Shown piece after piece: positions 7,151-19,100 of a stretch of DNA of 29,016 bases. The position numbers were made by a program, and so were the translations under genes. Position 1 is the first letter of the stretch, and each line of letters starts with the position of its first letter. Source of the stretch: DATKXO01 sp035528995 (GTDB taxonomy: Bacteria; Planctomycetota; Phycisphaerae; UBA1845); assembly GCA_035528995.1 (NCBI GenBank), contig DATKXO010000122.1:1-29016 (forward strand), in the 5' to 3' direction. The notes beneath the pieces were generated by a model, which saw nothing but the letters and a program-made list of their open reading frames with translations, ran no database searches and was not told the origin of the DNA.

Positions 7151-10100
7151 ATGATTCTCCCATTCCTTCGCGGATCGTCGGCGAGTCGAAAGTGCAGGAA
7201 GCGAAACAACTGGCCACGGTCTCGGCCGGCTTGCCTGGATAGTCTTCGATCCCGCCACCTGGCTATGGAGCCGCTGGAGGAAAGGCAGCTACTATCGGTC
7301 ACCCCTGCGCTGCAAGACAACGATACCGCAGCATTCTTCGGCGGCCACGGCGCGGACAACTTGTATCTGCGTGTGGCCGCGGACGGCGTCTTGGAGTTCA
7401 GCGAGACGGCGGGCGGAGACGCCTATTTGCGCGATGTCGACCCCGCCACTACCGGGGACCAAACGCTCACCATCACACCGTCCACCCTGATCAGGGTGGA
7501 GCTGGCGGGGGGTGACGACACGCTCATCATTCAGTTCTCTGACTCAATTGACCTGGAATTCGAAGGCGGTGCCGGGGACGACACGCTGGTGGGGCCCGAG
7601 ATCGCGAGCGCCTGGGGGATTATTGGGGCCAACGCCGGGACGCTGAACAGCCGGATCAGCTTCCGCGGCGTCGAGAATCTCACCGGCGCCGCGGGCAACG
7701 AGGACACATTCTTCTTCGAGGCCGGCGGCAGCCTCAGCGGCTTGGCCGAGGGTGGCGCGGGTGGTTTCGATAGCGTCGTGCTCGACGGTGGGACCTTCGA
7801 CCAGGTGACCTACACCGCGACGGGCCCGGACTCTGGCACGATCAGCCGCGATGATGACGTCATTACCTACGCGGGCATGGAGCCGGTCACGTCCAATGAC
7901 GTCACTGCTGCGAATGTCGAATTCAATGGTACGGCTATCGCCGATAGGGTGACGCTGAAGCGGGTTAACGGCAGACTCACAATCGAAAGCGATAACAACC
8001 TGGCAAGTTTTGAGTCGGTTGACTTCGACGATCCGAGCGACTCCCTGACCATCAACCTCGGCTTCAACGTGATCCTCACGGAGGAGCATGTCTTCCTTGA
8101 GAATCTCGGCGATTTCAACGCGGATCTGACCATCGATGGTGGGGGGGGGCCCGATAAGGTCGTCTTCAAGGGCGATCTGAACCTCATCGGGCACAACCTG
8201 ACGGTTAAGGCCGAGAGGGTTGAGGTTCAGGCTAACGTCACGATTTCGACTCGCCAGATCGCCAGCGGAGGCGATCATGCGACTGCAGCGTCCATGGGGA
8301 ATTCGGGCAACATCATTTTCGAGGCGAAGAGTGAGAGTGCCGTTATCGACACGCTCGTGCCTGCAACGATCTGCATAGGCTCCGGTGCCAAGCTCCTGGC
8401 CCATGGGACCAACGCGTTCTCCGGAGGCGACATTTCGATCACCGCGGAGGACGTGGAGCATCGACTGTTCCAGTTCTCGCCGGTCGAAATCGCTCACAAG
8501 ACGGCCAGCATCACTCTCGGTAGCGCGACGGACGGGGCGACACTCAAGGGGAGGAACGTCACCGTTCGGGCCTACGCGGCGGACAGGCCTCTGCTCAACG
8601 AGCTACCGGTCTACGCGAAGGGCTTCGTCGGCGAGATCATGGGCTATCTGAATCAGCTAGGCAGCATCGCGATCAGCCAGTTCCTGGGCATCGACGCGTC
8701 GGTGTTCATCCGTGCGGCCGACGCCACCGTCGATCTGTTCGGTGACACCCTCATCGACGCCACCGGCAACGTCGACATCGAGGCAAAGTCGATTGCCGAC
8801 GCAAGTCTGTGGGCAGTGGCCGTGGGCCCCGGGCTTAGTCCGGTCCCGTTCACGGCCGCCGTCGGCTACGGCGAATCGACGGCGCTGACGCGGGCAAAAA
8901 TTGCCGACACGTCTGAGATTACCGCCACCGGCAACGTCACGATCCTCTCCGACGCCAGTGCCATCGCCGCGATCAGCGCGCGGACCAACGCCCAACTGGG
9001 GAAGCTGGGACCCGGCGGCTTGCAGGACGTCAGCTCGAAGAACGTCTCGGTGGCCTTCGCGTTCGCAAAGACCGACCTTGACTCGACCGCGACCGTGGCC
9101 GAGGGCGCGACGATCGTCTCTCGGGAAGGCAACGTCAACGTCGATGCCAAAGGCGCGGTCACCAATAACCCGACCGCATGGACCGCCCAATACGGCGATG
9201 GGGCCGGCGGCATCGGGGTTGCGCTCGGCTTCGACGATTCGGACGTGACGGCCCAGGTCGACGGGACCGTGAAGGCAAAGGGCGTGGCCGGGCCGACCTT
9301 CGACCCGCAGGCCTCCGGGATCGTCAGCGTCAGCGCCGACACAATCAAGATCGACGGCCACGGCTACTCTAGCGGTGATCAGGTAGTGTACAGCGCCGGG
9401 AAGGACCCCTTCGCGGTCGGTGGACTCGGGACGCCCGTCGGCGGGCTCGAGGACGGGGGGACCTACACCATTCTGGTGGTCGACGGCGATCACATTCAGC
9501 TCGCCAGCGGCGGGCACATCGATCTCGACAACTCGGCGGTCAACTCCGGCGCCGTGCACAGCCTCACCCCCTTTGGCCTGAAGACCTTCAGGCCGGCGAC
9601 GTCAGGGGTCGTCAACACCGACGCCGACACCATCCGGATCGACGGCCACGGCTTCAGCCAAGGGCAGTTGGTCACGTACAGCGCGGACGGTGCCTTCGAA
9701 AAGGACTTCGAGCCGTCGGCACCAGATGTCATCGACCATGTGAACAACACCATCAGGATCGACGACCATGGCTTCGTCGACGGAGACCGGGTGCTGTACG
9801 ACTCGAACGACTCGGACGGGGTCCCGGGTCTTGTCGACGGCAAAGAGTACGAGGTCGATCTCGATTCCCTGCCGGTCGGAGACCAATCCGACAAGCTGAA
9901 GCTCATCGATCCCGACGACGGAACGGTCGTGGACGTTCTGCCCGGCACCCAACCCGAGGGCGCGCACCACCTGGCCAGGAAGACTACCGGCAACCCGATC
10001 GAGAACCTGCAGCAGGGCGAGCAGTACGAGGTCGACTTCACCGGCATCGACCCGGCGGATCAGGCCAATTTATTCAAACTGAAGCTGCACGACGAACCCG

Positions 10101-13100
10101 TCGACCTGTTCCCTCAGGATCCGGCGAGGCCGCTCTCCATGGGCCAGCACTTCTTCGGCTTCGAGGACGAGAGCGCACAAAAGTCGTTCGACGCGGAGAC
10201 GAGCGTCGACAGCGACCAGAACACGATCACTTTCAGCGGGCCCCACGATTTCGAGAATGGCGATGCGATCGTCTACCGGACCGATCCGAGCAAAGGGCTG
10301 ACCGACCAGGTCGTAAGCGGAAACGTCTTCGAGCTGAAGAATTTCGAGCCCTCTGCCGGCGCGATCGACGATGAGAACGACACCATCACCATCGCGGACC
10401 ACGGCCTCGCCGACGGCGAGCGGGTGTTCTACGAGTCGAACGGCTTCGACGATGTCCCGGGGCTTGTCGACGGCAGAGAGTACGAGGTCGATCTCGATTC
10501 CCTGCCGCTTGAGGACCGAGCCGACAAGCTGAAGCTCATCGATCCCGACCACGGTACCGTCGTCGACATCCAGTCCGATACGATGCCCGACGGCACGCAC
10601 GGCCTCCTCAAGAAAACTACGTCCGACTCCGTCGTCAACATCGCCGACCGGCCGGTTGGCGGCCTCGAGGACGGTCAGGTCTACAACGTCATCGTCGTCG
10701 ACGACACGACCATTCGGCTGATCGACTCGTATCCAGATGCCCTTGCCGGCAAAGCCGTCGATCTCACCGGTACCGGCGCCGGCACGGCGCATTCTCTCAG
10801 CCAGGGACTCGTCGGGGGAATCGGCATCCAGGCCGCGCTTGATGCGACGAACAAGGCGTTCGGCGGACCTTCCGTCGGCGGGAATCCAAGCTGGAGGGAT
10901 CTGAGATGGAATCCGGAGCTGGTGCCGGCGGTCGCGAAGCTCTTTCCTTGGAGTGGCGTCGACTTCGCGAAAGACAACAATCTCGGCGGCCAGAATTCAT
11001 CCAAGATCAGTCTGGCGGGGGGGCTCGGCCTCCTGAAATTCGATCACGATGTCCTTGCCAAGGTGGGCAAGACCGCCGACCTCGAGTCCGGGGCCGACGT
11101 GACTGTAAAAGCGACTACCAACCAGAAGGTTCAGATCAGGGCCGCGGCCAGCATCACCAAGCCGGGCGATGACACGGGTACGCTCGGCATCGGGGCTGGT
11201 GCGGTCGCGCTCGGCTTCTACGACAACCACGTCCAGGCCGTCATCGCCGGCGATGGTGCGGGGGGCGCGGAAGTGGATGCGGCCCGTGCGGTGAACGTCA
11301 ACGCCATTCTGACCTACCCGCTCCTGAGTAAGCCACTCGACGTGCTGAACCCGGTCGAGTTCTTCAAGGGCGGTCTCACCGGCCTTGCCACTTTTCTTGA
11401 AGGCGATCTCGGGCTTCGAAGGAAGCTCTTCAACACTTCCGTGATGACGAGTGGCTCAACCAAAGGCACGTTCTCGTTCGCCGGGGGCTTCTCGGTCGCC
11501 GACTTCACCAACTTCACCGAGGCCACCATCCAGAACGGCGCGCGGATCAACCAGACTGATGACAGCCAGGAGCCCACCCCGACGTTCCGCACCGGCGAGC
11601 AGACCGTCCAGGTCTGGGCCCGGACGGAGATGAATCTGGTTCAGACGGTCGGACAGTTCTCTTTGAATCTGAACGAAACTGGACTGTATAACGCCTTCAA
11701 GAAGGACGGCGGGAACCGTGGTGGCCTCTCGAAGATTGTCAACCCAGTCGGCAACAAATCCGGCAAGGGTGGTCTCGGCGGCTCGTTCCTGCTGACGTTC
11801 CTGGACAACGACACGATCGCCAGTGTGGAGGCGGCGAGTGTCCACACTTCCGAACAGGGCGGGCTCGAAATCAAGGCGGAGGAGGATATCATGAGCTTCT
11901 CCTTTGCCCAGTCGGGTGGCGATGCCGGCACTTTCGGGCTCAGCGGCAGCGTGGCTGTCGTTGACCAGGAGAGCACCACGCACGCTCTCATCACATCCGG
12001 GGCATCTGTAACCGGCGGGCCCGTGGACGTCGACGCCTCAGATACCATGACCCACATCAACATTGCGGGCGCCATCCAGACCGGCAAAACCATCGGTATC
12101 GGTGCCTCGATCGCCATCAATGACATCGACCGCGATACGGCCGCTTTCATCGGAAACGAGGACGGTCAGGCCCCCGGCACGGCAGGCACCTCGATCGATG
12201 TCAACGATGTCACTCTGGAGGCTGAGTCGACGGGAGTTCTCTACACGTTCTCCCTGTCGGGCAGTTTGATCACGGGCGGCAATGGACAGGGAGATCCACA
12301 AGGTGATGGGGATGAGGATCCTCTAGACGGTGTCTCGCTGCCCGCCCTGTTTGGGGATGCCGAGGGCACGCCCACGGATGAAGATGATCCCGAAAATCCG
12401 GGGGAGAAGAAGAAATCGAAAGGACAGGGCAAAACCGGAATCGGCATCGCGGGCGCTGTCTCGATCAACACCATCACTGATAATGCTCAGGCCTATATCA
12501 ACGACACAGGGAATTTCACGGCCGGAGCACTCACGCTGTCAAGCCTCAATGAGACAGGTCTTAGAGCGGTAGCCGGCGCGGCCGCCGTCACGACGACGCA
12601 GGGGCTCTCGGGCGGCATTGCCGGTTCCTTCGGCAAGAACACTCTGGAAGGCAAGACGAAGTCGTACATCATCGGCGCTACGATCCACGAGACGCATCAG
12701 CTTTCCTTGAGCGCTGAACGAACAGGTGACATATTCGCACTGACGGCCGGAGTTGGGGTAACGCCCAGGAAGAAGGGGATTGCCATTGCCGGTTCCGTCT
12801 CGCTCAACAAGATCGACAATGAAACCGAAACCTTTCTGGACAGGGTACAGGCCACCGTCGTCAAGAGCACCGATCCACTCAGTGGTAATGTCTCCTTGTT
12901 CTCCACGGACACCTCCGAGATGCTCGTGATTGCCGGCTCGCTCAGTTACGGCGGCAAAGCCGGGATCGGTGCATCCGTCGCCTTGAACAAGATCGACAAC
13001 ACCACCAGGGCCGTGGTCAACGAGTCGACGCTCAAGCACGACGGCAACCTGACGCTTTCGGCGATCAACGACAACGAGATCAAGTCGGCGGCCGCGGGGA

Positions 13101-16100
13101 TCGCGGCATCGGGGGGCACACTCGGAGGCTCCGGCGCGGTCTCGCTGAATTTCATCGACAATACCGTGGAAGCGTCGATTTCCAACACGGTTAACACGGG
13201 CAACCCCCAAGACGGCGGTCCGGTCTCGCTTTACGCTGAGGATGACTCGCTCATCATGTCGCTTGCGGGCGCCGTGGGGGGCGCGAAAACGGTGGGTTTC
13301 GGAGGGTCCCTGGCTTACAACAAGATCGACAACACCGTCGAGGCTTACGTCCACGATTCATCCCTCAATAGCGCGGGCAGCCTGATCGTTCACGCGGAGT
13401 CCTCCGCGACGATCAAGACCATATCGGCAGGCGGCGGCGGGGCCCAGACGCTGGCACTGGCGGGGGCCGTCTCGCTCAACAAGATCAGCAATACCATCGA
13501 TGCCCGCGTCTCGGGCGCCTCGGTCATCAACGCCGCCGGGACGATCTCCATCGAGGCCCACGACAGCTCGACCATCTGGGCGATCGCCGGCAACGTAGCC
13601 GGGGCCGGGAAAGCCGCGTTGGGCGCGTCGGTGGGTTACAACGACGTCGACAACACGGTCAAGGCGCACATCGACGGCTCCTCCACTTCGGTCACTTCCA
13701 CGGCGGGCCACGTCCACCTGCTGGCCGATTCCAGCACGGACGTGCGGTCCATTGCGGCCGGTGGCCAGGGCGCCGGCAAAGTGGCGATCGGGGGATCCGT
13801 GTCCATCAACGAGTACGGCAACGACGTCGAGGCGTATCTTGGGCAGGGCGTGACCGTCGAAGCCGAGGGAAGTGTGACGGTGCAGGCAGTGGACGACGCC
13901 GATTTCCTCCTTATCGCCGGGGTGATCAATGGCGCCGGCACCGCCGCGGTAGGCGTGGCCAACACCACCCTGGTGACGGACAACACGGTCAAGGCTTACG
14001 TGGGCCAAGACGCCACGGTGCGGGCCAAGGGCAATGGCGATGCCGTAAGCGCGTTCACGGGCACCAAGGACGGCAACGGTAACAAGAAAACCGAGCCCAT
14101 GCGGGGCCTGGCCGTGACGGCCACCTCGTACGAGAAGATCCGCAGCTTTGCGGTGGCGGGATCCGGGGCCGGCACGGCGGGCGTTGCCGGTTCCGCCGCC
14201 GTCAACGTCCTGGATGAAACGACCCTCGCCTACGTCGATCAGGGCGCCGTCATTAACGACAATACGCAGGGCGCCAACGCCGGCTCGAACGCGGCCCAGG
14301 ACGTCAACGTGCTGGCCTCCGCTGAGACGGAGATCCTGAGCGTGGCCGGCGGCCTGGCCGGCGGGGGCACTGCGGGCGTTGGCGCCGGCGCGGACGTCGC
14401 CGTCGTCAACAAGGAGACCAGGGCCTACCTCTGGGCGAGCACGGTCGACGCCAGGCAGGACGTGAAGGTCCGCGCCAACTCCGCGGAGGACTTCCTCTCC
14501 ATCTCGGTGGCCCTGGGCGTGGGGGGGACGGCCGGTATTGCCGGCTCGGGGGGCGTCTATACCGTGGATAACACCACCCGCGCGTTCATCGGCGATGATC
14601 CGCACGACACGATCGACCTGTCCGGCACCACCACGACCGTCGTCGCAGAGGGCAGCGTGTTGGTCTCTGCGGTGGATGACACCGAGATGGATATCATCGC
14701 GGGGAACATCTCGGGCGGCGGCACGGCAGGTGTTGGCGTGGCCGCCGGCGTCACGGTCGTCGACAAGACCACCGAAGCCTTCCTCGGTCCCAACGCCGAC
14801 GTCACCGGCAAGGGCGGGGGCAGCGGAGTGACGACCCATACCGGTCAGTTTGCCGTCGGCTCCGTGGCCGATTCCGGCTCGGAGGACTTTGGCGAGGTCC
14901 CCGCGGCCACAATTACCGAAGTCGGCCAAGCCAACGACACGATTCGCTTCGACGAGCCTCACGGCTTTGCCACGGGCCAAGCGGTCATATACACGAAGGG
15001 CACCAGCGACGTCGGTATTGAGGGAGGGGGCAAGCTTGAAGACGGGCAAACCTATTACGTCATCGCCGAGGATACTGACAACACGCTGGACTCCGCCACG
15101 ATCAAGCTGGCGGCGACCGACGAGGACGCGCATGAGGGCAAGGCCATTGATCTGGCCCCCTCTACTCTATCCGGCACGCACAGCCTCACCGACGGCATTC
15201 CCAGCGTCCCGAACGGCGACGTCACCGCGCCGGGCCAGCAGCTCCAGTCAGGTGCGAATACCAACTTTGACAACGAAGGCGGTAACGATCTCGCGCCCGA
15301 TGAGGATACCCAGACCAAGCAGCGCACGTCCGTTGCCGGGACCCAGGCCGGCTTCAAGGGAGTCGCGGTCACCGCGGTCAACCAGGACGACATCGAGACC
15401 ATCGCGATCAGCGGCGGCGGGGCGGGCACCGTGGCCGTCAACATCGGCGGCTCCGTCTGTGTCATCACCAACAACACCTCGGCCTATGTGGCGGGCGGCG
15501 CCAAGGTCAACAAAGACACCGATACCACGGACGGAACGACGAGTGACCAGTCGGTGCTGGTGGCGGCGGGAAACGACCTCTACCACATGGGCATTGGGGG
15601 GGCGATCTCCATCGCCGGAACGGTCGCCGTGACCCCGGGCGCCGACGTGACGGTGATCACGAACAACACCAAGGCTTACGTCGACGACGGCGCGCTGGTC
15701 AAGGCCGAGAAGGACATCGCCGTGGTGGCCAACTCCAGCGAGGACGTCCTCTCCATCGCGGCCGGGGTGGGCGGCTCGGGCACCGTGGGCATCGGCGTCG
15801 CGGCGTCGGTGATCGTGATCGACAACACCACCTACGCCTACATCGGCTGCACGACAGGCGCCACGGCCAGCGCCGGCGGCAATATCCTCGTCTCGGCCAC
15901 GGACACCACCGAGACCTTCGTGGTCGCCGGCAGTCTCGGCGTGGGGTTCGGTGCCGCGGGCATCGGCGGTGCCGCGTCCGTCGCAGTGATCAACAAAGAC
16001 ACCCGGGCCTTTGTCGGTAGCTACGCCACGGTGGACGCCAAGGGCAACGGCGGCTACCTGACCGGCATCCTGGACGGCAGCAACACGGCCGCGGGGTTCG

Positions 16101-19100
16101 GAGCCGAAGCCCAGTTCCGGGGACTTGCCGTGCAGGCCCAGTCCAGCGAGGACTTGTTCGCCATCGGCGCCAGTGCGGGGGGCGGCTTCTACGCGGGCCT
16201 GGCGGGAGGCGTCGCGGTCGAGGTAATCGATTCCGACACGCAGGCCTACATCGGTCAGGGGGCCCAAGTCAACCAGGACACCGAGAACGAACACCCGGGC
16301 CAAGCTGTCAACGTGTCGGCAGCCAATCGCTTATCCGTGTTCGCCTTGGGAGGCGGCCTGGGTCTCGGGGCCGCCGGCGTCGCCGGCGGGGTCGACGTCG
16401 GCATCATCCGCAATGACACCACCGCTTACATCGGCGACGATGCAGTGGTCGAGGCCCGCCACGACGTCGACGTCAATGCGCTGTCCAGCAAAGACATTGA
16501 CAGCTACGCCTTCAGTCTCGGAGGGGGGCTTGTCGGCATTTCCGGCTCCGTCTCCGTGTGGTCCATCGGCAGCGAATTGAAGTGCAAGTATTCCTACGAA
16601 GAGAAAGACCAGGACACCGGACAGACCTCCAGCCAGTCGGACGAGCCTCTGAAGCAGAACGACCTCAAATACACGCTGTCGTCCCAAGACGACAAGGACA
16701 GCGGAAAGGAGGGCGATCCCGGCGCGGCCTTCGCCGCCAACTTGCTCAAGTACGATGCCACGGACCAGAACGGCGAGGAGGATGACACGCCCGACAATAC
16801 GCAGCTTCTTGCAGCCAAAACCAGTGAGGCCGCAGCCCATGTTGATGATAACACGTCTGATACGCTGCTGTCTGACTCCACGTCCGGGTCGTCCGGGACG
16901 GAAACGGCCGGGACCACCGCCTATGTCGGCGTCGACGCCACGGTCCATGCGGGAAACGACGTCAACATCCGCGCGACCGACCGCCTCGAATTCGACGTCA
17001 TCGTCGGCAGTGCCGCCCTGGGCGGGCTGAGCCTGGGCGGTTCCGTGGCCGTGCTCAATGTAAACAGCAACGTCGAAGCCTTCATTTCGGAAAAGGCAAC
17101 GGTCGGCGCGGGCCACGACGTCCTGGTCCATGCCGGTTCCGTTGAAGACCTCTACGGACTGGGCATCTCCGGACAGATCAGCTGCTGTATCTCGCTGGGG
17201 GCCCAAGTCGTGGTATTCAACGACAACAGCACCCAAAAGGCCTTTATCGGGCGCCCCGTCGACAACGAGCCGGACCGCGCCACCATCGACCAGGCCGGCG
17301 GGACGGTGGCCGTGGAAGCCGAAGCCGACCGCACCATCAAGGCCCTGGCCATCGGCGGTGGTCTGAGTGCCGGGGGCAGCATTGGTGCTTCCGTGGCGAT
17401 TGCCAACGCGGGCGGTTCCACCAGCGCCCACGTCGACGATGCCCGCATCGCACAGGCCGGGGGTACCGTCGGTAACGTCAGCGTCACGGCCGAATCCGTG
17501 GCCGACGTGGAGGCGTTCACCGTCGCCGTGGCCGGCGGCCTTACCTTCGGTCTGAGCGGCTCCATCGCCCTGGCAGAGTACAATCCCAGCATCGAGGCGT
17601 CCATCACTAACGACGCCGACGTCACGGCGGCCGATGATGTCAGCGTTGAATCCCATTCGCGGGCCGACGTGGACACGGACGCCTACGGCGTGAACGTAGC
17701 CGGCGCCGCGGCGCTGGGGGCGTCGGTGGCGATTGCGAAAAACGAGCCGACGATGACCACCGCGATCGGCAGCGCCGCGGTGACGGCCGGCGGAAGCGTC
17801 ACGCTGAGATCCGTGCACAACTACAGCGATGACCCGAATAACCCCATCAGGCTTCACCAGGGCGCGGAGGCCCAGGCCACGACGGCGTCCGGTGCGCTCC
17901 TACTCGGCGCCGCCGGGGCCTATGCCGAGGCGGAGACCTCGGCGGTTGTGAAGACCTACGTCGCCGATGACGCGCAGATCACTGCCGGCACGGACGTCCG
18001 CCTGCTGTCGCTGGTCAATAGCGACGCGGAAAGCGACACCAGCGGCGTCGGCGGCGGGTTGGTGGGGGTCGGCGTCAGCCTGGCCTATGCCACCACCAGC
18101 GGCAGCACGTCGACTTACGTCGGCGATGCGGACGTGACCGCCGGCCAAAACGTGGAAGTGACCTCGCGTAGCCATAACGAGGCGTACGCAGAGTCGCTTG
18201 CCGTGGCGGGGGGCATCCTGAGCGGCTCGGGCAACGTCAGCGAGACGACGGTCGACCCGTCTGTCGATGCGCGAATCAAGGGCGGCGCCACCGTCACCGC
18301 AGAGATCGCGGTCCTGGTCGACGCCCGGGCGTTCGTGACCGGCAAGACGGACACTCAAGGCGTCAGCGCCGGCGTGCTGGCCGTGGGGGTGTCCGAAGCA
18401 AACTCGACGGTCGCGCCCAACGTAACGGCATGCGCGGGAGGCGATAACACGACGATCACGGCCGGCACGCTGTCCGTGATTGCGGCGTCGTCCCCCGTCG
18501 CCGGCTATTCCGCCCAGTCCCGCGCCACCGGGTCGTCCGGCGGTCTCATCGGCGTCAGCGCCACGAAGAGCAAGGCGCACAGCGGCGGCACGGTAACCGC
18601 CTATGTGGGCCAGAACAGCACGTTGAACGTCACCGGCACAGCCAAGATCTTTGCCGAGACGTCCAGCAAACAGAACGCGGTCGCGGACGGGTTCAGCGCC
18701 GGCCTGGTCGCCGCCGGTGCGAACAAGGCCACCGCTTCTTCGAACAGCATCACCAAGGCGTTTCTGGGAAGCGGGGTCACGGTGACGGGAGGCGCCCTCG
18801 AGATCTCCGCAACCGGGACCGACGACAACCTTGCGAACTCGGAGTCCGGCAGCGGGGCGATCGTATCCGGCGCCGCGGCCAGCGCGAAGACCCAAAGTAC
18901 CAGCATCACCACAGCCTATGTCGAAGACGGACCATCCGCCGCAACCATCCGGGTCAACGACCTGACGATCACCGCCGATCACACCTCGAAATTCGACAGC
19001 AAGGCCAACAGTGTCAACGCCGCTCTGGTCGGCGTCAGCGGCGCCTATGCCGACAACTCGGTCAACTCAACGGTGGAGGTGAACCTCGGTGCCCAAAACG

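Larger units (their letters stand above)
9310..10805 (+). repeat. Block of 'DTIxIDxHGFxxGxxVxY' modules
   Basis: About five diverged copies of a module that opens DTIKIDGHGYSSGDQVVY-like and continues GLxDGxxYxVxxxD with a closing HSL. Later single copies occur at ~14930-15190 (NDTIRFDEPHGFATGQAVIY) and ~22742-22972 (CEDHGLTTGDGVWV). The modules are probably small beta domains inserted between solenoid sections (inference). The strongest internal duplication of the gene is inside this block. Confidence 0.75.

Noticed and set aside
6739..7258. Minus-strand frames in the leader of the giant gene
   Set aside because: Mutually overlapping, no domain, no convincing ribosome site, and one runs into the start of the giant gene.
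15596..15602. G7 tracts (also 14521-14527) as further phase-variation sites
   Set aside because: Runs of seven G are expected by chance in a 22-kb GC-rich gene full of Gly codons; only the G9 tract stands out.
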